DNA from: Spirochaetales bacterium
GTDB lineage: Bacteria > Spirochaetota > Spirochaetia > Treponematales > Treponemataceae
Direction of reading: 5' to 3'
Length of the DNA: 64,000 nucleotides
Assembly: GCA_003252395.1 (NCBI GenBank)
Contig: QKEL01000011.1
Location: forward strand, 124,001 to 188,000
Shown here: positions 24,590 through 34,021 of the stretch, piece after piece
Layout of the letters: every line of letters begins with the position of its first letter
Position numbering within the stretch: position 1 is the stretch's first letter
Made by a program: the position numbers and the translations under genes
Notes under the pieces: model-generated
Database searches by the model: none
What the model saw: only the letters and a program-made list of their open reading frames with translations
Told to the model about the DNA's origin: nothing

Positions 24590-25456
24590 TTACCCCTTGA
24601 GTCCCGCCGAGGCGATGCCTTCCACGAAGAACCGCTGCAGCGAAAGGAATACCGCGATGACCGGAACGAGGACTACCGTGGAAGCCGCCATGATCAGGCC
24701 GTACTCGGACGAGTACTGGGTAATGAACATGCGAATCCCGATCTGGATCGTTTTCAGGCTCGTTTTTGTGAGGTAAATCATGGGGCCGAGAAAATCGTTC
24801 CAGGTATTCACGAAGGTAAATATGGTGAGGGTGGAAAGCGCGGGCTTTGAAAGGGGCAGCATGACGTGCCACCAGATCCCGTACTCGCTCATGCCGTCGA
24901 TCCGGGCAGCCTCGCACAGTTCGTCGGGAACGCTTTGGTAAAACTGGCGCATGAGAAACACGCCGAAGGCCGAAAAGGCCTGGAGGCAGACGATTCCCAA
25001 GTGCGAGTTGGTCAGGTGAAAGCCCCGCATCATGATGAACTGGGGAACCATGTATACCTGCCAGGGCATGGCGATGGTGGCGACGTAGCCGAGGAAGAGC
25101 GCGTTCCTGAAGGGGAACCGCAGCTTCGCGAAGGCATAGGCCGCGAGGCTCGAGGTAAGCAGCTGCAGGAGGGTCACGATGACCGTGAGCTTCGCGGTAT
25201 TCGCGATAAAAAGGCCGAGCGGGATCTTAGACCAAATATCTACGTAGTTCTTCCATCGGGGAAGCTCGGGAATCCATTGGATGGGAAAGCGGAACACGTC
25301 CTTGTCCAGCTTGAGCGACGCGGAGGCCATCCACGCGAAGGGAACGAGCATGAACGCGCTCATGGAGATCAGGCCGAGATAGAGCGCCGCGCGCCCCAGG
25401 GTCAATTCCGGGATTTCCCGCTTTCCGAGAGGGGTTTTTCGGATCGATGGCGCCAT
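24590..25456 (-). CDS. oligosaccharide ABC transporter permease, MalG type
   Basis: A 288-residue inner-membrane permease with six helices; the first lies near residues 27-47 after a polar N-terminus. The coupling loop with EAARIDGMSEYGIWWHVMLP contacts the ATPase. AAAGGAG precedes ATG 25456, and the stop of the other permease gene abuts it. By context it imports unsaturated or intact uronic-acid oligosaccharides supplied by the binding protein encoded upstream. Confidence 0.87.
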   Translation of the reverse strand: MAPSIRKTPLGKREIPELTLGRAALYLGLISMSAFMLVPFAWMASASLKLDKDVFRFPIQWIPELPRWKNYVDIWSKIPLGLFIANTAKLTVIVTLLQLLTSSLAAYAFAKLRFPFRNALFLGYVATIAMPWQVYMVPQFIMMRGFHLTNSHLGIVCLQAFSAFGVFLMRQFYQSVPDELCEAARIDGMSEYGIWWHVMLPLSKPALSTLTIFTFVNTWNDFLGPMIYLTKTSLKTIQIGIRMFITQYSSEYGLIMAASTVVLVPVIAVFLSLQRFFVEGIASAGLKG

Positions 25457-26359
25457 TTACGAGTATCTCCTTTCGCCCCGGAACTGTATGACCGTCACCG
25501 CGAGCACGAGGGCGAAAAGCACGAGGGCGATGGCGCTCGCGTAGCCGAGGTTCCACGAAAGGAACGCCGTGTTGTAAATGTGGTACACGAGCACGAGGGT
25601 CGAGGTTCCCGGCCCGCCCTGGGTTATCATGTAAATCTGGTCGTATACCTTGAAGCACTGGATCGTCAGCATGATGAGCACGAAGAAGGTCGTGGGCGAG
25701 AGCTGGGGAACGGTGATGAAGCGGAACTTATGCCACGCGTTGGCGCCGTCGAGGTCGGCCGCCTCATACAATTCGGGATTGATTCCCTGAAGGCCCGCCA
25801 GGTAGATGATCATGTAGTAGCCCATGTTCTTCCACACGCTGAAAAGGATTACCGTGAGCATGGCCCAGTCCTTGCTCGCGGCCCAGCCCGGAAGGCGCTT
25901 CACGCCGAGCGAGGCGAGCATCAGATTCACCGGACCCTTCGCCGGGTTGAATATCATGTTCCACACGACGGCAACCGCCACGAGGGAGGCGACGTAGGGG
26001 AAAAAGCTGACGGACCGGAAAAAATTCCTGCCCGCGATTTTCTGGTTTAAGAGCATCGCGAGGCCCAGCGCGCACGCGATGGTGAGCGGCACGGTGCCGC
26101 CGGTATACGCGATCGTATTGCGGAGCGCGGTCTTGAACTGGTCGTCGTCGAAGAGCCGGATAAAGTTATCGAGCCCGGCGAAGGTGATGGGATTCGAGCC
26201 GTCCCAATTCAGGAACGCGAGTATAAAGGCGAAAACGATGGGACCGAGGGTGAATATCGCGAAGCCGACGAAGTTCGGCGCGATGAAACTGTAGGCCACG
26301 AGGGACCGCTTCAGGTCGCGGCCGCGTTGCGGCGCCGCGGGAGCCGTGGTTGAGCGCAT
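25457..26359 (-). CDS. oligosaccharide ABC transporter permease, MalF type
   Basis: A 300-residue permease. A first helix near residues 22-48 and five further helices are predicted, with the coupling loop at YEAADLDGANAWHKFRFITVP. GGAAGGA stands 5 bases before ATG 26359. Partner of the MalG-type gene directly after it. The group LplB/YteP-like permeases often serve complex acidic sugars, which fits the lyase and GH88 genes. No ATPase gene is in the operon. Confidence 0.87.
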   Translation of the reverse strand: MRSTTAPAAPQRGRDLKRSLVAYSFIAPNFVGFAIFTLGPIVFAFILAFLNWDGSNPITFAGLDNFIRLFDDDQFKTALRNTIAYTGGTVPLTIACALGLAMLLNQKIAGRNFFRSVSFFPYVASLVAVAVVWNMIFNPAKGPVNLMLASLGVKRLPGWAASKDWAMLTVILFSVWKNMGYYMIIYLAGLQGINPELYEAADLDGANAWHKFRFITVPQLSPTTFFVLIMLTIQCFKVYDQIYMITQGGPGTSTLVLVYHIYNTAFLSWNLGYASAIALVLFALVLAVTVIQFRGERRYS

Positions 26360-26380
26360 GGTGTCCTTCCGGGTAAGAAA

Positions 26381-26410
26381 CCCGCCTCCCGCGCCCTTTC
26401 GGGCGGCGGA
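26381..26410 (-). terminator. stem-loop between binding-protein and permease genes
   Basis: On the minus strand CCGCCGCCC-GAAA-GGGC with GC-rich flanks forms a stable tetraloop hairpin, followed by GGGTTTCTT. It is placed like the hairpin after ugpB and probably limits read-through or protects the binding-protein mRNA. Confidence 0.5.
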
Positions 26411-26436
26411 TGGCGGTCGAGGGGGATACGGCCTGA

Positions 26437-27726
26437 TTATTTGCCGAGGATCTTGCTGACTTCCTTGCCCATCTTGGCAAGGCCTTCGTCGAGACCGATG
26501 TTGTTGGTCATGATATTGTCGTGGTTCTGGTTCAGCACGACCTCGATCTCCCCGGCCTTCGGGTTGAGGGGCATCTCAAGATAGGTCTTGTAGACGTTCA
26601 GCGCTTCCCTGGAATTCGGGTCGGCGGGGAAGCCGTCCTTCCCGGCGATGATCGCGGTAATCTTGTCGTTGTGGATCGCGGGAATGGTTCCCGTGGTCGC
26701 GACGATCGCGGCGCCGTCCTCCCCGGAAACGAACTTCACGAAATCGAGAGCCGCGGCCTGCTTCTTGGAAGCGGCGCTCACGCCGATGGAGGTGATGGTG
26801 CCCAGGGTAGTGCCGGCCTTTACGCCCGCGGGATGGGGATACTTCACGAGGCCCCAGTTCGCGCTCTTCGATTCGCCGGACTTAACCTTCGCGATTTGCG
26901 TGGAGATGAACCAGGAACCCATGTTCAGCATGGCGACCGAATTGTTGTAGAACACGCCGGAATAATGGGTGCTGGAGGTCTTGAGCGTCGCGTAGTCCTG
27001 GCAAATGCCGTCTTTCTGCTCGGCCAGGATAATCCGGTAATAGGGTTTCAGGAAGGAATAATCGGTGGCGATAATCGTGTTCTTGCCGTCGAGGATCCCG
27101 AACAGCTGCACGGCGCTGCGCCAGGTATGGTAGTGGGAACCGTACACCTTGTCGGCTCCCGCGCCGCTCGTAAGCTTCCGGGCGAGCGCGTCGTACTGCT
27201 CGAACGTCATGTCGTTTGTCGGATAGGCCACGCCGGCCTTGTCGAAGAGGGCCTTATTATAGTAGATGAGCCAAAAATCGCTCCGGAAGGGAAGCCCGTA
27301 ATACTTGCCGTCCACGGAAATCTGCTCGACGGTCCCGCCGTACACCGAAGTGTCGATCTTCGACTTCGCGGCGTAATCGTTCAACGCCAGGAGCTGACCG
27401 GCCTTCACGAGGTTGTTGTAGCCGGGAATGTCCTTGATGGTTACCACGTCGATCGTGTCGTCGCCGCCGGTGAGCTGGGTGCTCAATACGGTCATGTAAT
27501 CGTTGGAGCCGAGATCGAGCATCTCGATCTTGACGTTCGGGTGCGCGGCCTCGTAGGCCTCGATGAGGGGCTTGTAGTAGGTAGTGGAATTGATATCCCA
27601 GAGCGCCCATTTAAGGGTGGTCACGCCGGGCTCTGCCTTGGTCTCCTTGCCGCCGCCGGCGAAGGAGAGGGAGATAGCCGCGAAAAGCGCCGCCGCTACG
27701 GCGAGTCTCTTTTTCGAAATACGCAT
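26437..27726 (-). CDS. extracellular oligosaccharide-binding protein (ABC transporter)
   Basis: A 429-residue family-1 solute-binding protein. ATG 27726 has AAAGGAGG 6 bases upstream, so the 28 extra residues of the longer frame are not translated. The signal peptide is hydrophobic to about residue 21 and ends LSFAGGGKE. It has no lipobox Cys, an ending common in spirochaete binding proteins. The mature part follows the usual two-lobe pattern (LKWALWDIN start, YGLPFRSDFWLIYYNKALFD hinge region). It is the first gene of the minus-strand operon and divergent from the sensor kinase. The ligand is probably a uronic-acid oligosaccharide, from context. Confidence 0.88.
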   Translation of the reverse strand: MRISKKRLAVAAALFAAISLSFAGGGKETKAEPGVTTLKWALWDINSTTYYKPLIEAYEAAHPNVKIEMLDLGSNDYMTVLSTQLTGGDDTIDVVTIKDIPGYNNLVKAGQLLALNDYAAKSKIDTSVYGGTVEQISVDGKYYGLPFRSDFWLIYYNKALFDKAGVAYPTNDMTFEQYDALARKLTSGAGADKVYGSHYHTWRSAVQLFGILDGKNTIIATDYSFLKPYYRIILAEQKDGICQDYATLKTSSTHYSGVFYNNSVAMLNMGSWFISTQIAKVKSGESKSANWGLVKYPHPAGVKAGTTLGTITSIGVSAASKKQAAALDFVKFVSGEDGAAIVATTGTIPAIHNDKITAIIAGKDGFPADPNSREALNVYKTYLEMPLNPKAGEIEVVLNQNHDNIMTNNIGLDEGLAKMGKEVSKILGK

Positions 27727-27977
27727 GTATTCCTCCTTTGCGTAGTCGCTTCGCTGACAGTGTACGGCCGGTATTCCAAAACGCGACATGAACGATTTTA
27801 GCCGAAACATTCAATTTCCACCGCGATCGAGCGAATAGCGCGGCGGTTTTCGCCGGGACCTGCATTTTTTTCGCCTCGCGATGCATAATTTTCCGAACTT
27901 CCGCCCGGCGCCGATAAAAAGTTTGACAAGAGCCGCGTATCGGGCGGAAAATCCGAAGACGCAGGAAACGATAGACG

Positions 27978-29807
27978 ATGATTGAGCAGTACGGCGCCCG
28001 CAGGCGACATACCATTAAAACCAAAATCACGGCGATAACCGTGGTCTTCTCGCTCGCGGTCGCCGTTATCCTCGCGTCGGTAAGTTTCGCCTTTTTCGGT
28101 ACCTACGCGCGACGCAGCGTTATCCAGTCCGCGGAATTCAATTTACGCGTCCTGTCCTCCCTTATCGGCAAGGAGCTATCGGACTTCGACCGTATCACCC
28201 GATGGGCGCTCACCAACGCGCAAATACTGCAATGGCTTGCCGCGGGCGAGGGCAGTACCCGGCTCACCCTTGACACCTTCGACCGGCTCCGCGACGAATT
28301 CGCGAGTTCGGCCTCCCGGGAATACGTCACGAGAATCATCGTGGCCAACCGAGACCTTACCCGATTCTTGCAGGTCGGAAACACGGCAGACGATACGTCC
28401 CCCGTAAATAGGTACAATCTGAACCTCCTCAATCTGTCGGGACTCGCCGAGCCAAGGGTCTTCGAGGGGTGGGAAGACGATCCCTTTACCGCCCCGGTGA
28501 ATCCCGGAATCCTGACCGTAATCCGCCCGGTCAGGCCGTCCGGGGGAGGAAGCGTTATCGGATACGTATATCTCGCGGTCTCGGCGAACGTGCTCCTGGA
28601 ACGGCTGCGCGACTACCCGCTTCGGGAGGGCTGCGACTTCTTCCTCACCGCGGGCGACACGACCTGGCGCGTCGAGGGGAAAGGACTGGTCAGGGTGCCG
28701 GGGTACTTCCGTCTCGCCTACGACGAGTCGGCGAATACCCTCGGCAGGGACACCCGGATCGGGGAGGCGCGCCTCGGGTCGGGAGCGTATAAGCCGGTCG
28801 TGACCTGTCCATTGGGCAGGCCGTCCCTCGCCCTCTCCCAAACCGTTTCGATCCAAGCGACGGGCGTGGACCGGGACCGCTTCGCCGCGATCCTCTTCAT
28901 TATCCTCGCGTCCATGCTTGCCTTCGGATTTCTCATCTCGTTCGTTCTCGGCCGCTCCATCACCAAGCCGGTGCTGCAGATCCGCCGGCGGCTCTCGGCG
29001 ATTTCCGCGAGCGATTTCGGGCGCGACAACGGCATCGAGTGGGACAACGAGCTCGGGGATATCGGCCGGGGCATAAACGATATGTCGGCGGAAATCGAGT
29101 CGCTGCTCGAAACGAGGATCGCCGACGAGCGGAAAAAGAAAGACCTGGAATATCGCATGCTCCAAAGCCAGATCAACCCGCATTTCCTCTACAATACCCT
29201 CGCTTCCATCAAGTGGATGGCGAGCATTCAGGGCGCGGCGGGCATCGCGGAAATGACCACCGCACTCGCGCGGCTCATGAAAAACGTCATCAAGGGCGCG
29301 AGGACCGTCGTTCCGCTCCGGGACGAAATCGCCCTCCTGGACGACTATTACGTTATCCAGCGGTATCGCCACGGCAGCGCCATACGGTTCGAAAAAAACG
29401 TGCCCGACGACCTTCTGGACACCCCGGTTCCCTGCTTCGCCCTCCAGCCGCTCATGGAAAATTCGATTTTCCACGGCATCGAGCCGAACGGCGGAATCGG
29501 GCGGATCGGGATAGACGCGCGGCTCCTGGAATCGGGCGCCGTGGAGATCGCCCTGACAGACGACGGCGTCGGCTTTCCCGAAGGCGACCCGGGTGGGTTC
29601 CCGCCTGATGACGACGATCGCGCTCACGCCTCGGGGGAGGATTCGGGGCTCTTCGTGAAAATCGGGATCGAATGCGTGGACATGAGAATTCGGCACGCCT
29701 TCGGCGACCGGTACGGCCTTCTCGTGGAACGCGGAGCGACCGGGGGAACGGTCGCCCGCATGACCGTTCCGGGACGGCCCGGGAACGGGGAGAAAGGAAA
29801 CCCTTGA
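27978..29807 (+). CDS. sensor histidine kinase, YesM type
   Basis: A 609-residue membrane sensor. First helix about 15-37, extracytoplasmic sensing domain about 38-300, second helix about 300-322, HAMP about 322-375. The histidine-kinase domain has the phosphoacceptor His in QSQINPHFLYNTLASIKWM (about 400), and the ATPase domain has N-box ENSIFHG (about 495) and G-box DDGVGFP. This is the LytS/YesM class that works with AraC-type regulators. The gene is divergent from the binding-protein gene and its stop overlaps the regulator start. It probably senses the sugar itself or the loaded binding protein. Confidence 0.9.
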   Translation: MIEQYGARRRHTIKTKITAITVVFSLAVAVILASVSFAFFGTYARRSVIQSAEFNLRVLSSLIGKELSDFDRITRWALTNAQILQWLAAGEGSTRLTLDTFDRLRDEFASSASREYVTRIIVANRDLTRFLQVGNTADDTSPVNRYNLNLLNLSGLAEPRVFEGWEDDPFTAPVNPGILTVIRPVRPSGGGSVIGYVYLAVSANVLLERLRDYPLREGCDFFLTAGDTTWRVEGKGLVRVPGYFRLAYDESANTLGRDTRIGEARLGSGAYKPVVTCPLGRPSLALSQTVSIQATGVDRDRFAAILFIILASMLAFGFLISFVLGRSITKPVLQIRRRLSAISASDFGRDNGIEWDNELGDIGRGINDMSAEIESLLETRIADERKKKDLEYRMLQSQINPHFLYNTLASIKWMASIQGAAGIAEMTTALARLMKNVIKGARTVVPLRDEIALLDDYYVIQRYRHGSAIRFEKNVPDDLLDTPVPCFALQPLMENSIFHGIEPNGGIGRIGIDARLLESGAVEIALTDDGVGFPEGDPGGFPPDDDDRAHASGEDSGLFVKIGIECVDMRIRHAFGDRYGLLVERGATGGTVARMTVPGRPGNGEKGNP

Positions 29808-31429
29808 TGCGTAAGGTCATTATCGCCGACGACGAGCCGCTGGTCATCGTGGGACTCAAGTCGATGCTCGACTGGGAATCGCTGGGCCTAACCGTCGCCG
29901 GTACCGCGAAGAACGGCGAGCAACTCATGGGGCTTATCGAGGAAACCTCCCCCGATATCGTGATAACCGACGTGCGAATGCCCGTTCGCTCGGGGCTCGA
30001 GGTGATGGCCGAGTGCGCCGAACGCTTCGGGAGAAAGCCCCTTTTCATCGTGCTCACGAGCCATGAGGAATACGGGTACGTCAAAAAGGCGATCGACTGC
30101 CAGGCGGTCAATTACCTCGTAAAGATCGAGCTCTCCCCCGAAGTCCTCACCGAGTCGCTCCGTCGCGCGGTCGCCATTCTGGCCGAAGGCCGCGGGGACG
30201 ACTCCTACGGCGAGTCGCGGCCGGACACCCAGCCCTTCATCGATAAATTCCTGGTCAGGCTTTTAAACGGGCTCTTCGAATCCCGCAGGTCGTTCGCCGG
30301 GCAGATGGACGCCCTTGGAATCGACCTCGGCGGCGACTATTTCCTCGTGGCCTACTGCGGCATGGAAGACTTGGACCGGACGAGGGGGGCGAGGGACCGG
30401 CAAATTTCCCTCTTTTCCAGCTCCTTGGGAATCGTGCGCGACGCCATGGGCCGTTTCCTCGAGTGCCGGATCGTGAGCCTGGACCTGAGCCATTTCGCCG
30501 TTGTCTTTCAGGGAGATATCCGCGACGGCGAGCGGTTGACCGCCCAGGTCCGCGAGGCCCTGACGCACGCGATCGCACTGGTCCGCAATTACTTCGCCGT
30601 CACGGTCAATATCGCGGTAGGCAGGCCCGTCAACGACGCCTGGGTATTGCACGAGTCCTTCGCCTCGGCGCGCAAGGCGTATTCGCGGGAACGGAGCCTC
30701 TCGATGGAACCGGTGTTCTGGGACGAGGCGAAACATACCGACGGTCCCGCCGGGGTCGACCTATCGCGGTTTCGCGACGAGCTGTCGCGCGCCTTCCGCG
30801 AGGTCGATCTCGACGCCCTCGCGGATACGCTGGGCCACCTGGTCTCCGCGCTTCGGGAAAGCGCGCCGGACCATGCCTTCGCCATGGACGCGGCCTCGGG
30901 AATCCTTTTCATGGCCGTTTCCCTATTGCCCGAGGGAGAGGAAATACTCGGCGAGATTTTCTCCCTGGAACGGTTTGGCTACCGCATCCTGTTCGAATGC
31001 AAAACGGCCGAGGAATGCGTCGCGTGGATCGCCCGCCTGCGCGACGGGCTCGCCGCGAGCCTGCGGAACCGGCATCGCTACTACCGGGAAGTCGTGATCG
31101 ATCGGGTCAGGCGGTATATCGACGAAAACGTTGACCGGAAGCTGGCGTTGGGCGAGGTGGCGTCGATCCACGGCCTAAGCCAAAATTACCTGAGCACGCT
31201 TTTTTCGCGCTACGCCGGGTGCAGCTTCGTGGAATACGTTACCCGGGCAAAGATATCCGCCGCGAAGCGGATGCTCCTTTCGGGCAACGTGCGGATACAG
31301 GAAGTCTCGGAGCGGCTCGGGTTCGAAAGCGCGTTTTATTTCAGCAAGGTGTTTAAGAAAACCGAGGGCGTCTCGCCCCGGGATTACGCGCAGCGGGGCA
31401 CGGATCATGTACCGAGAACGGCTGACTGA
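29807..31429 (+). CDS. response regulator with AraC-type DNA-binding domain, YesN type
   Basis: A 540-residue regulator. ATG 29807 overlaps the kinase stop and has AGAAAGGA upstream. The receiver domain (1-125) has the acidic pocket DDE at 8-10, the phosphoacceptor Asp55 in VITDVRMP and a Lys in NYLVKIEL. A long middle part (about 130-430) of unclear fold follows. Two AraC helix-turn-helix motifs lie at about 440-535 (LALGEVASIHGLSQNYLSTL and VRIQEVSERLGFESAFYFSK). It probably activates the divergent import/lyase operon and perhaps its own. The last 23 bases overlap the next gene. Confidence 0.9.
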   Translation: MRKVIIADDEPLVIVGLKSMLDWESLGLTVAGTAKNGEQLMGLIEETSPDIVITDVRMPVRSGLEVMAECAERFGRKPLFIVLTSHEEYGYVKKAIDCQAVNYLVKIELSPEVLTESLRRAVAILAEGRGDDSYGESRPDTQPFIDKFLVRLLNGLFESRRSFAGQMDALGIDLGGDYFLVAYCGMEDLDRTRGARDRQISLFSSSLGIVRDAMGRFLECRIVSLDLSHFAVVFQGDIRDGERLTAQVREALTHAIALVRNYFAVTVNIAVGRPVNDAWVLHESFASARKAYSRERSLSMEPVFWDEAKHTDGPAGVDLSRFRDELSRAFREVDLDALADTLGHLVSALRESAPDHAFAMDAASGILFMAVSLLPEGEEILGEIFSLERFGYRILFECKTAEECVAWIARLRDGLAASLRNRHRYYREVVIDRVRRYIDENVDRKLALGEVASIHGLSQNYLSTLFSRYAGCSFVEYVTRAKISAAKRMLLSGNVRIQEVSERLGFESAFYFSKVFKKTEGVSPRDYAQRGTDHVPRTAD

Positions 31430-33212
31430 ACTGCCCGGGCGTTTGGCCCGCTACGTCCCCTTCCCGACCGCCGACAACCGATCGTTTTGGGACGGGCTTG
31501 ACCGAGCGGACGCCGCCCGGCTCGTCGCGGCCGGGGACGCCCGCGCGCCGTTCGCGTACCCGCCGCTCCCGGCCTCGCTCTATCTCGACTTTACCCGGAC
31601 CGGGAATCGGAGCCGCTACGAGGAGCCGTATTTCGCCCGCCGAAGGGCCCTTAACGATTTTGTCCTCGCCGAATGCGCGGCGGGCGACGGCCGCTTTCTC
31701 GACGGGGCGATCGACGGGATCGACGCGATTTGCTCGGAGTGCGGGTGGCAGATTCCCGCGCACAACGCCTATGTCCGCGACGAGCCCCAGCTCCCCCTCC
31801 CCTCCCCCGAACGCCCCGTGCTTGACCTGTTCGCCTGCGAGACCGGCGCGCAGCTATCCGTGGCGCTTCACCTACTCGGTTCCCGCCTCGACGCGGTCAG
31901 CCCTGCCATCGGCGCGCGAATCCGCGGCCTCGTGCGGGAGCGGATACTCGAGCCCTACCTTAGAGAGCATTTCTGGTGGATGGGCCGGGACGGGGAACCC
32001 ATGAACAATTGGACGCCCTGGTGCACGCAGAACGTGCTGATCGCCGCGGGACTTTCCGATTCCGAGCCCCGCGTCATGAGGGCGGTAGCGGAAAAAGCAG
32101 CTTCCAGCCTCGACTTCTTCCTCAAGGATTACGGCGAGGACGGATGCTGCGGCGAGGGCGCCCAATACTACCGCCATGCGGGGCTCTGCCTTTTCGGGGC
32201 CACGGAAATCCTGGAATCGCTCGCGCCCGGCGTTTTCGCGCCGCTATACCGGGAATCGAAGATCAGGAATATCGCGCTGTATATCCGGAACGCGTACGCG
32301 GGGAACGGCTATTACGTAAACTTCGCGGACTGCTCCCCGGTAGCCGGCCCCGCCGGGGCGCGGGAATTCCTTTTCGGGAGGAGGATCGATAGCCCCGAGC
32401 TGCAATCCTTCGCCGCCGGGGATTACGCGCGCGCGGGAGACCCTACCCTCCCAGAAGAAATCAATCTCCTGTACCGGGTACAATCCGTCGCCGCCGCGGG
32501 GGAAATCAGGGCCTATGCCCGGTCGTCCCGGAACGTGGCGCGACCCGGCGATATCTGGTATCCGAGCGTCGGGCTCTTCATAACGCGGTCCCGCCGCTTC
32601 TGCCTCGCCGTGAAGGCCGGCGGAAACGGGGACAGCCACAACCACAACGACACCGGCAGCTTTACCCTCTACAAGGACGGCGTGCCTTGCTTTATCGATA
32701 TCGGCGTGGAAACGTATACGGCGACAACCTTCTCTCCCCGGCGGTACGAGATATGGACCATGCGGTCGGACTGGCACAATCTGCCCACGCTCGGCGGGGC
32801 GCTCCAGGAAGCGGGAGCGGAATATGCCGCGCGGGACGTGGAGCTCGAAACCTCCGGAGAGGAAACCGGTATATCCATGGAAATCGCGGGCGCGTGGTCA
32901 AGGGAAAGCGGCGTGAAGTCGTATCGGCGGCGCGTTCGGCTTCACAAGGGCCTTGAGCGGATAACCGTCGAGGATCGCTATCTCGGGGCGGGCCCGGCCG
33001 TTTTGAGCCTCATAACCGAATTGCGGCCCGAGGCGAGGGACGGGGGCATCGCGATAGGCGATCTCGCCTTCGCGGCCCTTTCCGGCGATATTGGCACGAT
33101 CGAGATCGAGGAGATTCCCGTTTCCGACCCGAGGCTTTCCCTCGCCTGGAAAAGCCGCATATACCGCGCGAAAATCGCATTTAAAACGAATATCGCCATC
33201 GCCATCGAATAG
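31407..33212 (+). CDS. heparinase II/III family polysaccharide lyase (second copy)
   Basis: A 601-residue lyase of the same superfamily as the product at 21316-23295 but clearly different in sequence. The toroid part has MNNWTPWCTQNVLIAAGL and DGCCGEGAQYYRHAGLCL, with the catalytic Asn, His and Tyr positions. The beta-sandwich part has GDSHNHNDTGSFTLYKDG, the classic Hepar_II_III motif. No signal peptide is present. Its start lies inside the regulator gene (ATG 31407), so it is translated from the sensor/regulator transcript. Two lyases of one locus may cut different linkages or sulfation/epimer forms of one polymer. Confidence 0.85.
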   Translation: MYRERLTELPGRLARYVPFPTADNRSFWDGLDRADAARLVAAGDARAPFAYPPLPASLYLDFTRTGNRSRYEEPYFARRRALNDFVLAECAAGDGRFLDGAIDGIDAICSECGWQIPAHNAYVRDEPQLPLPSPERPVLDLFACETGAQLSVALHLLGSRLDAVSPAIGARIRGLVRERILEPYLREHFWWMGRDGEPMNNWTPWCTQNVLIAAGLSDSEPRVMRAVAEKAASSLDFFLKDYGEDGCCGEGAQYYRHAGLCLFGATEILESLAPGVFAPLYRESKIRNIALYIRNAYAGNGYYVNFADCSPVAGPAGAREFLFGRRIDSPELQSFAAGDYARAGDPTLPEEINLLYRVQSVAAAGEIRAYARSSRNVARPGDIWYPSVGLFITRSRRFCLAVKAGGNGDSHNHNDTGSFTLYKDGVPCFIDIGVETYTATTFSPRRYEIWTMRSDWHNLPTLGGALQEAGAEYAARDVELETSGEETGISMEIAGAWSRESGVKSYRRRVRLHKGLERITVEDRYLGAGPAVLSLITELRPEARDGGIAIGDLAFAALSGDIGTIEIEEIPVSDPRLSLAWKSRIYRAKIAFKTNIAIAIE

Positions 33213-33223
33213 GAGCGGAATCA

Positions 33224-33997
33224 ATGAGCCTGAAACTGAACGCATGCGGCATCGAACGGGCGGGAGAGGACATTCGCCTCGTCATCGAACGGGAGTACGG
33301 GCCGGGGGACGAAATCGCGCTTAGCGCGGATGAACCCGGGCGGCATGCCGTGATCCGTTTCGACGAAACCCTCCCGCCGACCCTCGTGTATCTCGCGGGG
33401 CCGGAATTCAGGTTTCCCGTGCCCTTCGGCGAGGCCCGCGCCGGGTACTCGCCCCGCGCCTTCGCGGGAACGCGGCACCTGGTTTCCGCCCGGTACGCGA
33501 CGGCGGCCGAAATTTCCGCGTACCGGAACCTGGCGTTGAACCCGCACGATACGAGCTCAAACGGCGCGGCCTTCCCCCACGCGGAGGCGAACGCGGTCAC
33601 CCGGGGCGAAAACGCCTTTGCCGCCCGAAACGCCGTTGACGGCCTGACCGCAAACGACGGGCACGGCGAATGGCCCTGGACCAGCTGGGGAATCAACCGC
33701 GATCCGCGCGCGTGCCTGACGGTGCGGTTCGGGCGCCCGGTAACCGTCGACCGGGCCGCGGTATACCTTCGCGCGGACTTTCCCCACGACGCCTGGTGGC
33801 GATCGGGCGTCCTTCTCTTTTCGGACGGCGGCGAGGTTCCGCTCGCCCTGGAAAAAACCGGGGCCGCGCAGGAGTTCGCCTTTTCCGCCCGGAAGACGGA
33901 ATGGGTCCGGCTGGAACGCCTCGTTAAGGCCGACGACCCCTCGCCCTTTCCCGCGCTTACCCAGCTCGGGCTTTACGGTACCGAGGCGGAGCGGTAA
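33224..33997 (+). CDS. discoidin-like (F5/8 type C) carbohydrate-binding protein
   Basis: A 257-residue protein. The N-terminal half (about 1-95) is a beta-rich domain not recognised. The second half (about 105-255) looks like a discoidin/F5-8C domain: ARNAVDGLTANDGHGEWPW, an exposed Trp-rich loop, then LTVRFGRPVTVDRAAVYLRAD and a C-terminal VRLERLVKADD strand. Such domains bind sugars. No signal peptide is visible, so it would sit in the cytoplasm with the lyases. It starts 11 bases after the second lyase and ends the operon. It could hold substrate for the lyases or belong to a lyase-accessory group. Confidence 0.6.
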   Translation: MSLKLNACGIERAGEDIRLVIEREYGPGDEIALSADEPGRHAVIRFDETLPPTLVYLAGPEFRFPVPFGEARAGYSPRAFAGTRHLVSARYATAAEISAYRNLALNPHDTSSNGAAFPHAEANAVTRGENAFAARNAVDGLTANDGHGEWPWTSWGINRDPRACLTVRFGRPVTVDRAAVYLRADFPHDAWWRSGVLLFSDGGEVPLALEKTGAAQEFAFSARKTEWVRLERLVKADDPSPFPALTQLGLYGTEAER

Positions 33998-34021
33998 ACC
34001 CGCGCGCCGCGCCGGAACCGC

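Noticed and set aside
26521..27801. 426-codon plus-strand frame opposite the oligosaccharide-binding gene
   Set aside because: Antisense shadow with Val/Gly/Leu-rich low-information protein; it would cover the whole binding-protein gene.
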